Of a DNA stretch of 5,130 nucleotides, positions 1 through 4,606 are shown one piece after another (the first letter of the stretch is position 1; every line of letters begins with the position of its first letter). Under the pieces are notes generated by a model. That model was given only the letters and a program-made list of their open reading frames with translations, was not told the DNA's origin and did not search any database. The DNA is from Acidobacteriota bacterium. GTDB taxonomy: Bacteria > Acidobacteriota > Terriglobia > Terriglobales > Acidobacteriaceae. Position numbers and translations under genes: made by a program. The stretch spans positions 1-5,130 of the forward strand of contig JAEKKE010000287.1 in NCBI GenBank assembly GCA_019510535.1, in the 5' to 3' direction.

Positions 1-113
1 TGTTCATTCGCACGCCGCATCGCCGGAGAAAGATACGTGCGCGTCGTCTCACCGGCAACGTCGGTGATGGCAGCGAGTTCACGGCAGCGGGAAAGGATAC
101 GATCAGAGGACAT
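1..113 (-). CDS. allC: Allantoate amidohydrolase, N-terminal fragment (partial)
   Basis: Only the first 37 codons are present; the gene continues past the left edge of the window. The reading starts MSSDRILSRCRELAAITDVA and continues with a GETTRTYLSPAMRRANE-like stretch. This resembles the N-terminus of M20-family allantoate amidohydrolases, where an RC..LA.I....G..TR.YL(T/S)P..R.AN pattern precedes the metal-binding domain. The family removes the carbamoyl group from allantoate in the cytoplasm using a two-metal centre, but none of the metal ligands falls inside this fragment. The alternatives are related N-carbamoyl-amino-acid or ureidoglycolate hydrolases of the same fold. The position downstream of urate oxidase, HIU hydrolase, OHCU decarboxylase and allantoinase genes favours allantoate as substrate. 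The ATG at 113-111 was chosen because it gives the expected N-terminus. No clear Shine-Dalgarno sequence precedes it. Confidence 0.72.
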   Translation of the reverse strand, partial: MSSDRILSRCRELAAITDVAGETTRTYLSPAMRRANE

Positions 114-171
114 GCTAGTTGCCAGAGCGTGTAGACAAATTCGCTTGGTCTGATATGGCCAGAGCGTGACT

Positions 172-324
172 GGTGGGAGCAGCGGGCTTCAGCCCGCTGA
201 TAAAAGATAAAAGTAGATGGGCTTTAGCCCTGGGCCTCTTCTGTCGACCAGCGGAAAGCCCAGGGCTAAAGCCCATTTCTATCGGAGCGAATTGACCGTG
301 GGCTAAAAGCCCACGGCTCCCACC
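172..324. repeat. Nested palindrome cluster (REP/BIME-like)
   Basis: An outer 9-bp inverted repeat (172-180 GGTGGGAGC, 316-324 GCTCCCACC) encloses several inner palindromes. These are 181-198 (AGCGGGCT/AGCCCGCT), a perfect 19-bp inverted repeat of 217-235 with 258-276, and 296-304 with 308-316 (CCGTGGGCT/AGCCCACGG, loop AAA). Four copies of one short core recur, at 184-195, 219-230, 263-274 and 300-312, each of the form GGGCT-n-AGCCC. The layout resembles the bacterial interspersed mosaic elements found between genes in many genomes. No transposase is present, so any mobility would be non-autonomous. The sequence shows the arms directly; the REP/BIME label is inference. Confidence 0.8.
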
Positions 325-327
325 CGG

Positions 328-344
328 TTCGAGCTTCGCTCGAA
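328..344. repeat. Short perfect hairpin, 7-bp stem and 3-nt loop
   Basis: TTCGAGC (328-334) pairs with GCTCGAA (338-344) around the loop TTC. It sits just outside the palindrome cluster. No T-run follows on either strand, so it is a poor candidate for an intrinsic terminator. Its design matches the hairpin at 2568-2584. Confidence 0.6.
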
Positions 345-444
345 TATCCCATGTCTCGAATGGACATGAGGCGCCCGGTGTACGGCTATCTCGAATTTGT
401 CGATACGCCCTGGTGACAGATCCCGGCAGGTGCAGCCGTTCATT

Positions 445-476
445 ATTCAATGATTCAATCATTCGATTATTCAATC
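445..476. repeat. AT-rich 8-bp tandem repeat, four units
   Basis: Four units with an exact 8-bp period begin at 445, 453, 461 and 469: ATTCAATG, ATTCAATC, ATTCGATT, ATTCAATC. The third unit has one internal substitution, and the last base of each unit varies. A degenerate extra unit may precede the array near 438. It lies 8 bp beyond the pucL stop codon, in the pucL-allC gap. Its low GC stands out from the surrounding coding sequence. Confidence 0.75.
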
Positions 477-483
477 GCTCGCG

Positions 484-1332
484 CTACATGCGAACAAGCG
501 TAGCCTGTATTGTCCCGTGGGGTTCGTCCGTCGGAACGAAGATTTCATTGTTGTTCTTCACTCCGAAACGATCGAGGTCCACCAGCAGTGCGTGCTTGTT
601 GGGCATGGTGAGTGTAATCTCGCTGATCTCCGGAACCGCTTCCAGTACCGCTTCGCCCATGGCATAGAGTGTCTGCTGCACCGACTTTGACGCGTGAGCG
701 GCGAAGGTGTGCAGCATGGTCTCTCGGGCGCGCTCGCGCAGGTGGTTGTAGTGCAGTGGAGTGGCGTGAACGTACTTCCAGGTCGCCGTGCAGGCGGTGG
801 CAAAGATGCGGTCGCTGGTTGGCTTCAGGGTTGTGAGCTCATCGACGATGTAATCTTCAAAGCCCGAGTTTGCGGTCTTCATGATGACCAGGTTGCTGAG
901 GCCGGAGGAGACATGGAACCCGCCGGGCTGATGGCGGACGACGTGCGTAGTCTGTTGTTCGTCACTGCCACGGATGAAGGCCGTAGGATGCAGGCTTCCA
1001 TCAACCTTCATGTGCTTCCACAGCGCCGAGTGGACAGTGACTTCAGCGGCGAGAACCTGCGGATTGCGCGAGAGCAGGAAGTCGATCAGCTCCTCGGCGA
1101 AGTGTTCCATGGAGGTGGCGTTGGACCGATGTGCCACGTAGTACACGGTATTCTTCATCGTGTCCGTCGGCAGGATCTTCGAGTTATCGCCTTCAACGTG
1201 CGCGCTGACGAAATCGCCCTGCAGCAGCACCTCGACCGTCCACTCGTCGATGTGGTGATGCTCTTCATGCCGGGTCACCTTCAGAAGGCGGACGCGGGAT
1301 TTGCCGTAACGGTTTTGAGCGAGCTTAACCAT
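484..1332 (-). CDS. pucL: Urate oxidase (uricase, factor-independent urate hydroxylase)
   Basis: This 282-residue protein is a full-length cofactor-free uricase, which oxidises urate with O2 to 5-hydroxyisourate and H2O2 and works as a tetramer of two-domain T-fold subunits. Family landmarks are visible in order. YGK at 9-11 carries the catalytic-type Lys11, and PTDTMKNTVY at 55-64 carries the Thr56-Asp57 pair. F158 and R175 lie in the NSGF...TTLK..SDRI stretch and bind urate. SVQQTLY at 217-223 has the substrate-binding Gln, and PNKH at 244-247 has the catalytic-type His247. There is no C-terminal peroxisomal SKL signal, as expected for a bacterium. It is a stand-alone uricase, unlike Bacillus PucL, which is fused to the decarboxylase domain. 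The ATG at 1332 gives the conserved start. The nearest purine-rich stretch (GGGAGTGAGG, about 1347-1356) is too far upstream to be a standard Shine-Dalgarno sequence. The gene lies 233 bp downstream of uraH, with a structured element between them. Confidence 0.95.
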   Translation of the reverse strand: MVKLAQNRYGKSRVRLLKVTRHEEHHHIDEWTVEVLLQGDFVSAHVEGDNSKILPTDTMKNTVYYVAHRSNATSMEHFAEELIDFLLSRNPQVLAAEVTVHSALWKHMKVDGSLHPTAFIRGSDEQQTTHVVRHQPGGFHVSSGLSNLVIMKTANSGFEDYIVDELTTLKPTSDRIFATACTATWKYVHATPLHYNHLRERARETMLHTFAAHASKSVQQTLYAMGEAVLEAVPEISEITLTMPNKHALLVDLDRFGVKNNNEIFVPTDEPHGTIQATLVRM

Positions 1333-1565
1333 AGGCCTATAAGGTACAGCCTCACTCCCGGCTGCGGTAGAGCTTTTCCCTGTGGGTGAAGTCCAGAGCT
1401 TCCACGTCTATGGGCGTTTTCCCGCGATGAAAACGCCGCTGCACGCCCCTTTCGGGATACCCAGCAACAGGGAAAAGCTCTAGGTGATAAATGTCTACCC
1501 ATTAGGAATGGGAAGAGAAGCAGATTTCTCCGCTACGCTCCGAAATGACAAACAAAAAAGAGTCG
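1333..1565. other. Intergenic region between uraH and pucL
   Basis: This gap contains no supportable gene. It is dominated by the 115-bp inverted-repeat element at 1368-1482. Nearer to uraH is a stretch at 1521-1553 ending in AATGACAAAC. On the transcribed minus strand a run of six T residues (1559-1554) follows the uraH stop, but no GC-rich hairpin precedes it, so I do not call a terminator. A promoter or leader for pucL could be here; none was recognised. Confidence 0.65.
1368..1482. repeat. 115-bp element bounded by a perfect 16-bp inverted repeat
   Basis: TAGAGCTTTTCCCTGT (1368-1383) is the exact reverse complement of 1467-1482. The pairing can continue inward, after a small bulge, through GGGT (1384-1387) with ACCC (1459-1462). 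Inside, GGCGTTTT (1413-1420) pairs with AAAACGCC (1430-1437) around a 9-nt loop. This is the architecture of a small non-autonomous mobile element (MITE-like) or of a long structured RNA. No clear target-site duplication flanks it. It ends 35 bp before the pucL start codon, so it would lie in a pucL leader if transcription runs through from uraH. Confidence 0.72.
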
Positions 1566-1904
1566 CTAAGTTCCGCGATAGGTGGTGAAGCCGTTTGCGG
1601 CCAGCAGCAGAGGAATGTGGTAATGCTGCTCACCGGGACGGACTTCAAAGGTGATCTCGATCATCGGATAGAGTGTCTGCTGTCCGCGTGCTGCGAAGTA
1701 CTCGCCCGTGGCAAAGGAGACGCGGTAGAGACCTGCAGTAAGCTGCGTCTCGGGCGGAAGCAGAGCGCGGACGCGGCCGTCATTGTCGGTGCATGCGTCA
1801 GAGACGGCCTTCCATGTGTTGCCTTCAAAACGAAGCAGGCTGACAGCAACATGGATGGCTGGGCGGCCTGCCGAAGTATCGAGGATATGAGTAGAGATAG
1901 ACAT
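1566..1904 (-). CDS. uraH: 5-hydroxyisourate hydrolase (transthyretin-like)
   Basis: This 112-residue protein has the usual length for HIU hydrolase, which hydrolyses the unstable product of uricase to OHCU in the cytoplasm. It is a homotetramer with the transthyretin fold. The N-terminal MSISTHILDTSAGRPA carries the active-site His6. Arg44 is in TDNDGRV, and HYHIPLLL (94-101) carries His96. The C-terminus ends in YRGT, a Ser-to-Thr variant of the family signature YRGS. The longer open frame extends 11 codons upstream into uraD. The ATG at 1904 was preferred because it gives the family N-terminus and has GAGGAG 10 nt upstream. The uraD stop lies 14 bp away and overlaps this ribosome binding site, so the two genes are very probably co-transcribed and translationally coupled. 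Confidence 0.95.
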   Translation of the reverse strand: MSISTHILDTSAGRPAIHVAVSLLRFEGNTWKAVSDACTDNDGRVRALLPPETQLTAGLYRVSFATGEYFAARGQQTLYPMIEITFEVRPGEQHYHIPLLLAANGFTTYRGT

Positions 1905-1914
1905 GGTGTTTGCG

Positions 1915-1920
1915 CTCCTC
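1915..1920 (-). promoter_or_regulatory. Ribosome binding site of uraH, overlapping the uraD stop
   Basis: On the minus strand the uraD stop TGA (1921-1919) reads directly into GAGGAG (1920-1915), which is 10 nt before the uraH ATG. It is the clearest Shine-Dalgarno sequence in the window and decides the uraH start. The overlap suggests that ribosomes finishing uraD feed initiation at uraH. Confidence 0.75.
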
Positions 1921-2428
1921 AATTGCCTGCAAGCCATTTGCGCAGGCGAAGCTGGGTGATCAGGCGCTGCTGCTCGGCGGCCTCGGCGAACTCGGTCTCA
2001 TCATCGTTGTCCAGACGCTGACGCAGGATGTCGAGCATCTGCTGCTGCGTCTTGCCGGTCGCGCAAACGATAAAGATGCGTCCGAACTTCTCTTCGTACT
2101 GCTGGTTGGCTTCGGCCAGCTCCCGCTTCAGACGCTCGTCATCAGTAAGCGTCTGCTCCTGCGAAGACCATGCCAGCGATTTCTCCGTCGCCTCTTTAGC
2201 GGCATGACGTTGGCCGATGCGTGGATGCGAGTCGAAGGCCTGTTGCTGCGCATCGGTATTGAGGTGATACCAGATGTGGTCGGCGACCTCGAAGAGCGTC
2301 TTCTCATTCGGATAAGGACGGTGCGAGACCATCTGCTCAGCCCACTCGTGCGAGCCATTGGCAGGCAGGATTTCAGTTTTGGCCTGGTCGGCGGGCAACG
2401 TGTTCCAGTGATCAAGAACAGGATTCAT
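1919..2428 (-). CDS. uraD: 2-oxo-4-hydroxy-4-carboxy-5-ureidoimidazoline (OHCU) decarboxylase
   Basis: This 169-residue, all-helical protein decarboxylates OHCU stereospecifically to (S)-allantoin, the third step after uricase and HIU hydrolase. Visible signatures are SHEWAEQM near 26-33 and HPRIGQRHA at 68-76, which holds the catalytic His68 (HPDLA/G-type motif in the family). The segment SSQEQ follows near 88-92, with the conserved Glu91. Y..KFGRIFIVCATG at about 111-125 is the (F/Y)G..F.IC signature. A C-terminal RLRKWL segment (about 161-166) matches the R..(L/I) end of the family. Length is typical for a stand-alone decarboxylase. The ATG at 2428 gives the expected N-terminus, although no good Shine-Dalgarno sequence precedes it. 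It starts 250 bp beyond allB and is tightly coupled to uraH downstream. Confidence 0.94.
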   Translation of the reverse strand: MNPVLDHWNTLPADQAKTEILPANGSHEWAEQMVSHRPYPNEKTLFEVADHIWYHLNTDAQQQAFDSHPRIGQRHAAKEATEKSLAWSSQEQTLTDDERLKRELAEANQQYEEKFGRIFIVCATGKTQQQMLDILRQRLDNDDETEFAEAAEQQRLITQLRLRKWLAGN

Positions 2429-2482
2429 CGGTGGGTGTCATTGTCTCAAAAGATAGTGGCTGAGGGAGAGGTATGGGTGGGA

Positions 2483-2507
2483 GTTAAAAGTTGAAGGTTA
2501 AAAGTTG
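2483..2507. repeat. Direct repeat GTTAAAAGTTG, two copies
   Basis: GTTAAAAGTTG occurs at 2483-2493 and again at 2497-2507, separated by AAG, giving a 14-bp period. A shortened GTTAA follows at 2512. The stretch is AT-rich against the GC-rich background and lies 55-80 bp upstream of the uraD start codon. Confidence 0.65.
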
Positions 2508-2542
2508 GAGCGTTAAGGCCGTGGTAAGAAAGAACTGGGTGC

Positions 2543-2584
2543 CCCAGGTCCCTCGGGGACCTGGGTATTCGCGCTCCGCGCGAA
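2543..2584. repeat. Two adjacent perfect hairpins
   Basis: CCCAGGTCCC (2543-2552) pairs perfectly with GGGACCTGGG (2556-2565) around a 3-nt loop. Two bases later TTCGCGC (2568-2574) pairs with GCGCGAA (2578-2584) around TCC. The first is a very stable GC-rich 10-bp stem that could impede RNA exonucleases or act as a partial terminator for allB. It lacks the adjacent T-run of a standard intrinsic terminator on the minus strand. Confidence 0.7.
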
Positions 2585-2596
2585 CCGTCTTTAAAT

Positions 2597-2665
2597 TTGT
2601 CATCCTTCGCTTCTCCACCCCAGCCAGCCGACCTGTCTGGGGACCCCGTTGGCTCAGGATGACAA
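2597..2665. repeat. 69-bp inverted-repeat element downstream of allB
   Basis: TTGTCATCCT (2597-2606) is the reverse complement of AGGATGACAA (2656-2665). Inside, CCCCAG (2618-2623) can pair with CTGGGG (2637-2642). The element ends 13 bp from the allB stop codon. It could be a small interspersed repeat or a 3'-end RNA structure. No transposase or flanking duplication is visible. Confidence 0.6.
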
Positions 2666-2678
2666 GCAGCGGACTCAC

Positions 2679-4061
2679 CTATACCGACAAATCCCGCCCA
2701 TGTGGCATATGCGGGAAACCCTGTTCCGCAAATACAGCCTCCCCGCGCAGATACGTCGCAATCACTTCACCCGTCAACGTACGTCCCAGGTAAGGCGAAA
2801 TCGGGTGACGATAGTGCAGCCTATGCTCCGTCACTGTCCACATGCTCTCCGGCGCAAAGACCGTAAAGTTCGCCGGCCGGCCAATGGCCAGCTCTCCATG
2901 CGTCGCACTTAAACCTGCAAGTTTCGCCGGAGCGCCCGCAAACCACCGTGCAAGGTCCGGAAGGGTGAAGCCGCGTTTGTGGGCCTCAGTCCAGACAACA
3001 GGAACAGCCGTGGAGAGTGAGGCAATCCCTCCCCAGGCCTTATCGAACGGCCCGGCAGGTTTCATCTCCGGCGGACACGGCGAATGATCGGTGGCGATCA
3101 GGTCGATGACGCCATCGCGGAGAGCCTGCCATAGCCCCTCCTGGTTCGCTTTGCTGCGGATCGGTGGCGCGCACTTGAACTGGGTAGCGCCATCGGCAAT
3201 CTCTTCCGCGCTGATGCAGAGATAGTGCGGACAGGTCTCCACCGTGATCGGCAGACCTTCGGCTTTGGCTGCGGCGAGCATGGATACAGCCTGCGCGGTC
3301 GCGAGGTGGACAATGTGTAGCCGAAAGCCGAACTCTTGTACCAGCTCGATCAATGCACGGATGGCCGCGAGCTCCGCCTCATCCGGCCGCGAGGCGAGAT
3401 ACGTCGCATACTTCGACCAGTCAGCCTTCTCCGCATACAGAGTTTTACTCGCTTCTATGACCGGACCTTCCAGCTCGGCATGCACGAGCAGCGGCTTGCC
3501 CAGGCGCGCAAGCGTGGGGGCAGCTCGCCGAAGCTGCGCCAGCGAGAGATGGGTAAGCCCCTCGCAGCCAGGATAGATAAGGAAGCACTTGAAGCCCGCG
3601 GCGCCGGCCTCAACCAGCGGCTCCAGGTTCTCGAGATTTGAGGTGGAGTCGTCTCCGGGGCCAACCAGGCCTCCCCAGGGAAGCCAGTCGATGTAGGCCA
3701 ATCCCCGCGCCGCGATGCGCTTCTGTTCCAGGGCCTCGACGGAGGTGGTCTCAGGCAGACAGTTCAGCGGCATATCGACAACGGTGGTGAAGCCGCCCGC
3801 GGCCGCAGCACATGTGGCAGTCTCAAAGCCCTCCCATTCGGTACGCCCCGGCTGGTTGATATGCGTATGCACATCGATCAGGCCGGGAAGAAGGGCATGG
3901 TCGCCGAAGTCGACGACCTCGATTCCCGCCGGAACAGCATCGTGAGCAATGATCTGCGTAATCACGCCATCGTCCACGATCAGCGCGACCCGCTGCATCA
4001 GCGCTGCTGGCTGTGGCTTGTGTGGGAGTAGGACGCGGTTCGATCGGAAGGCCTGTGCCAT
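2679..4061 (-). CDS. allB: Allantoinase
   Basis: This cyclic amidohydrolase of 460 residues opens the hydantoin ring of allantoin to give allantoate, using a two-metal centre bridged by a carboxylated lysine. Numbered from the ATG, the metal-site residues are all visible. DVHTHINQPGRTEWEGF (63-79) has His65 and His67. AAGFKCFL has Lys158, HAELE has His194, HIVHLAT has His252, and TDHSPC has Asp325. Their spacing fits the family. The PGRTEWEGF and VDMPLN signatures favour allantoinase over dihydroorotase or dihydropyrimidinase, as does the location beside uraD, uraH and pucL. A TTG two codons upstream (4067) is a possible alternative start; the ATG at 4061 is preferred. No Shine-Dalgarno sequence precedes either. 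It is the first gene of the minus-strand run and is divergent from guaD. Confidence 0.95.
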   Translation of the reverse strand: MAQAFRSNRVLLPHKPQPAALMQRVALIVDDGVITQIIAHDAVPAGIEVVDFGDHALLPGLIDVHTHINQPGRTEWEGFETATCAAAAGGFTTVVDMPLNCLPETTSVEALEQKRIAARGLAYIDWLPWGGLVGPGDDSTSNLENLEPLVEAGAAGFKCFLIYPGCEGLTHLSLAQLRRAAPTLARLGKPLLVHAELEGPVIEASKTLYAEKADWSKYATYLASRPDEAELAAIRALIELVQEFGFRLHIVHLATAQAVSMLAAAKAEGLPITVETCPHYLCISAEEIADGATQFKCAPPIRSKANQEGLWQALRDGVIDLIATDHSPCPPEMKPAGPFDKAWGGIASLSTAVPVVWTEAHKRGFTLPDLARWFAGAPAKLAGLSATHGELAIGRPANFTVFAPESMWTVTEHRLHYRHPISPYLGRTLTGEVIATYLRGEAVFAEQGFPHMPHGRDLSV

Positions 4062-4121
4062 AATCAAATTATGCCGTGATTTTGCGCGTCAATCGTGCAT
4101 TTTCAAGCATTTGTAAATGAC
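4062..4121. promoter_or_regulatory. Divergent allB/guaD promoter region
   Basis: Sixty AT-rich base pairs separate the two start codons, so both promoters and any operator should be here. For allB the minus strand offers TTGACG (4092-4087) and TAATTT (4071-4066) with a 15-bp spacer, shorter than the ideal 17. The -10-like box lies only a few bases before the ATG, which would imply a leaderless or nearly leaderless mRNA. A small palindrome, CATTTGTAAATG (4108-4119), sits just before the guaD ATG and could be an operator half or a chance match. No convincing guaD promoter was found. The location is firm; the individual boxes are weak. Confidence 0.45.
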
Positions 4122-4595
4122 ATGAACGGTCACGAAAGATTCATGCAGCGCGCGATCGCGCTGGCAACCGAGAACGTTCGCACCGGGCGCGGTGGTCCAT
4201 TCGGATGCGTCGTGGTGAAGGACGGCGAGATCGTCGCTGAGGGCATGAACCTCGTCACCAGCACCAACGATCCCACGGCCCACGGCGAGGTGGTGGCTAT
4301 TCGCCGCGCTTGCGAGAAGCTGGGAACGTTCTCGCTTGAAGGCTGCGAGGTCTACACCAGTTGCGAGCCCTGTCCCATGTGCCTGGCGGCGTTGTACTGG
4401 TCGCGATGCGCGGTGATCTATTACGGCAATACCGCGGCCGACGCGGCCGCAGTCGGATTTGACGACAGCTTCCTGTACGACGAGGTGAAGAAGCCGCTCG
4501 AACAGCGCACTATCCCCATCCGTCAGCTGCTGCACGATGAGGCGCTCGAAAGCTTCCGCGCCTGGACCGCAAGCGAAAAGAAGATCGACTACTAG
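4122..4595 (+). CDS. guaD: Guanine deaminase (cytidine-deaminase fold)
   Basis: This 157-residue zinc deaminase closely resembles the short Bacillus-type GuaD, which converts guanine to xanthine and ammonia. It is not the long amidohydrolase-type guanine deaminase. GGPFG (24-28) is followed by NDPTAHGEV (49-57), which holds the zinc ligand His54 and the proton-shuttle Glu56. SCEPCPMC (80-87) supplies Cys84 and Cys87. The downstream GFDDSF(L)Y segment (112-119), the RTIP motif and the terminal aromatic Tyr157 are typical of GuaD and absent from tRNA adenosine deaminase TadA. HGE replaces the commoner HAE, which keeps the catalytic residues. An in-frame GTG at 4095 would add nine residues. The ATG at 4122 matches the family start, though neither has a clear ribosome binding site. 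Its product feeds xanthine toward the urate pathway encoded on the other strand. Confidence 0.9.
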   Translation: MNGHERFMQRAIALATENVRTGRGGPFGCVVVKDGEIVAEGMNLVTSTNDPTAHGEVVAIRRACEKLGTFSLEGCEVYTSCEPCPMCLAALYWSRCAVIYYGNTAADAAAVGFDDSFLYDEVKKPLEQRTIPIRQLLHDEALESFRAWTASEKKIDY

Positions 4596-4606
4596 CGAGA
4601 GAGAGT

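Larger units (their letters stand above)
114..483. other. Repeat-filled intergenic region between pucL and allC
   Basis: This 370-bp gap separates the end of pucL from the start of allC on the same strand. I see no credible gene in it. Its minus-strand open frame (115-474) is simply a translation of palindromic repeats. It holds an 11-bp direct repeat, GCCAGAGCGTG, at 121-131 and 158-168. It also holds the nested palindrome cluster at 172-324, a hairpin at 328-344 and an AT-rich 8-bp tandem array at 445-476. A 10-bp inverted repeat (134-143 GACAAATTCG with 392-401 CGAATTTGTC) encloses most of it. Any allC promoter would have to lie here, but I could not assign one. Confidence 0.8.
2429..2678. 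other. Repeat-rich intergenic region between allB and uraD
   Basis: No credible gene lies in this gap. Next to the uraD start is a low-complexity stretch with an 11-bp direct repeat at 14-bp spacing (2483-2507). Beyond it lie two consecutive perfect hairpins (2543-2565 and 2568-2584) and a larger inverted repeat (2597-2665). In the direction of transcription (minus strand), the hairpins are followed by pyrimidine-rich DNA, not by a clean T-run, so termination is possible but unproven. If transcription stops here, uraD needs its own promoter in 2429-2540, and I could not identify one. Confidence 0.65.

Noticed and set aside
115..474. Minus-strand open frame of 119 codons between pucL and allC
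   Set aside because: Nearly all of it is the translation of the palindrome cluster and the AT-rich tandem repeat. It resembles no family I recognise and has no ribosome binding site.
445..476. CRISPR-like array
   Set aside because: The units are only 8 bp, directly adjacent and without spacers, so this is a simple tandem repeat.
694..1389. Plus-strand open frame of 231 codons opposite pucL
   Set aside because: It is antisense to a clearly recognised full-length uricase and extends into the inverted-repeat element. It has no recognisable domain.
1281..1502. Minus-strand open frame across the 115-bp inverted-repeat element
   Set aside because: It overlaps the start of pucL out of frame, and its sequence is explained by the repeat. 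Such frames commonly arise in interspersed repeats.
2543..2565. Intrinsic terminator after allB
   Set aside because: The stem is strong, but no continuous T-run follows on the minus strand, only a mixed pyrimidine stretch further on. It is recorded as a hairpin repeat instead.
4062..4121. Purine riboswitch controlling allB or guaD
   Set aside because: The shared gap is only 60 bp, and I see no three-way-junction layout with the conserved loop motifs of the purine riboswitch family.
4122..4595. tRNA adenosine deaminase TadA as an alternative identity
   Set aside because: The PCPMC and HxE motifs are shared, but the GFDDSF, RTIP and terminal Tyr features fit the GuaD subfamily, and the neighbours are purine-degradation genes.
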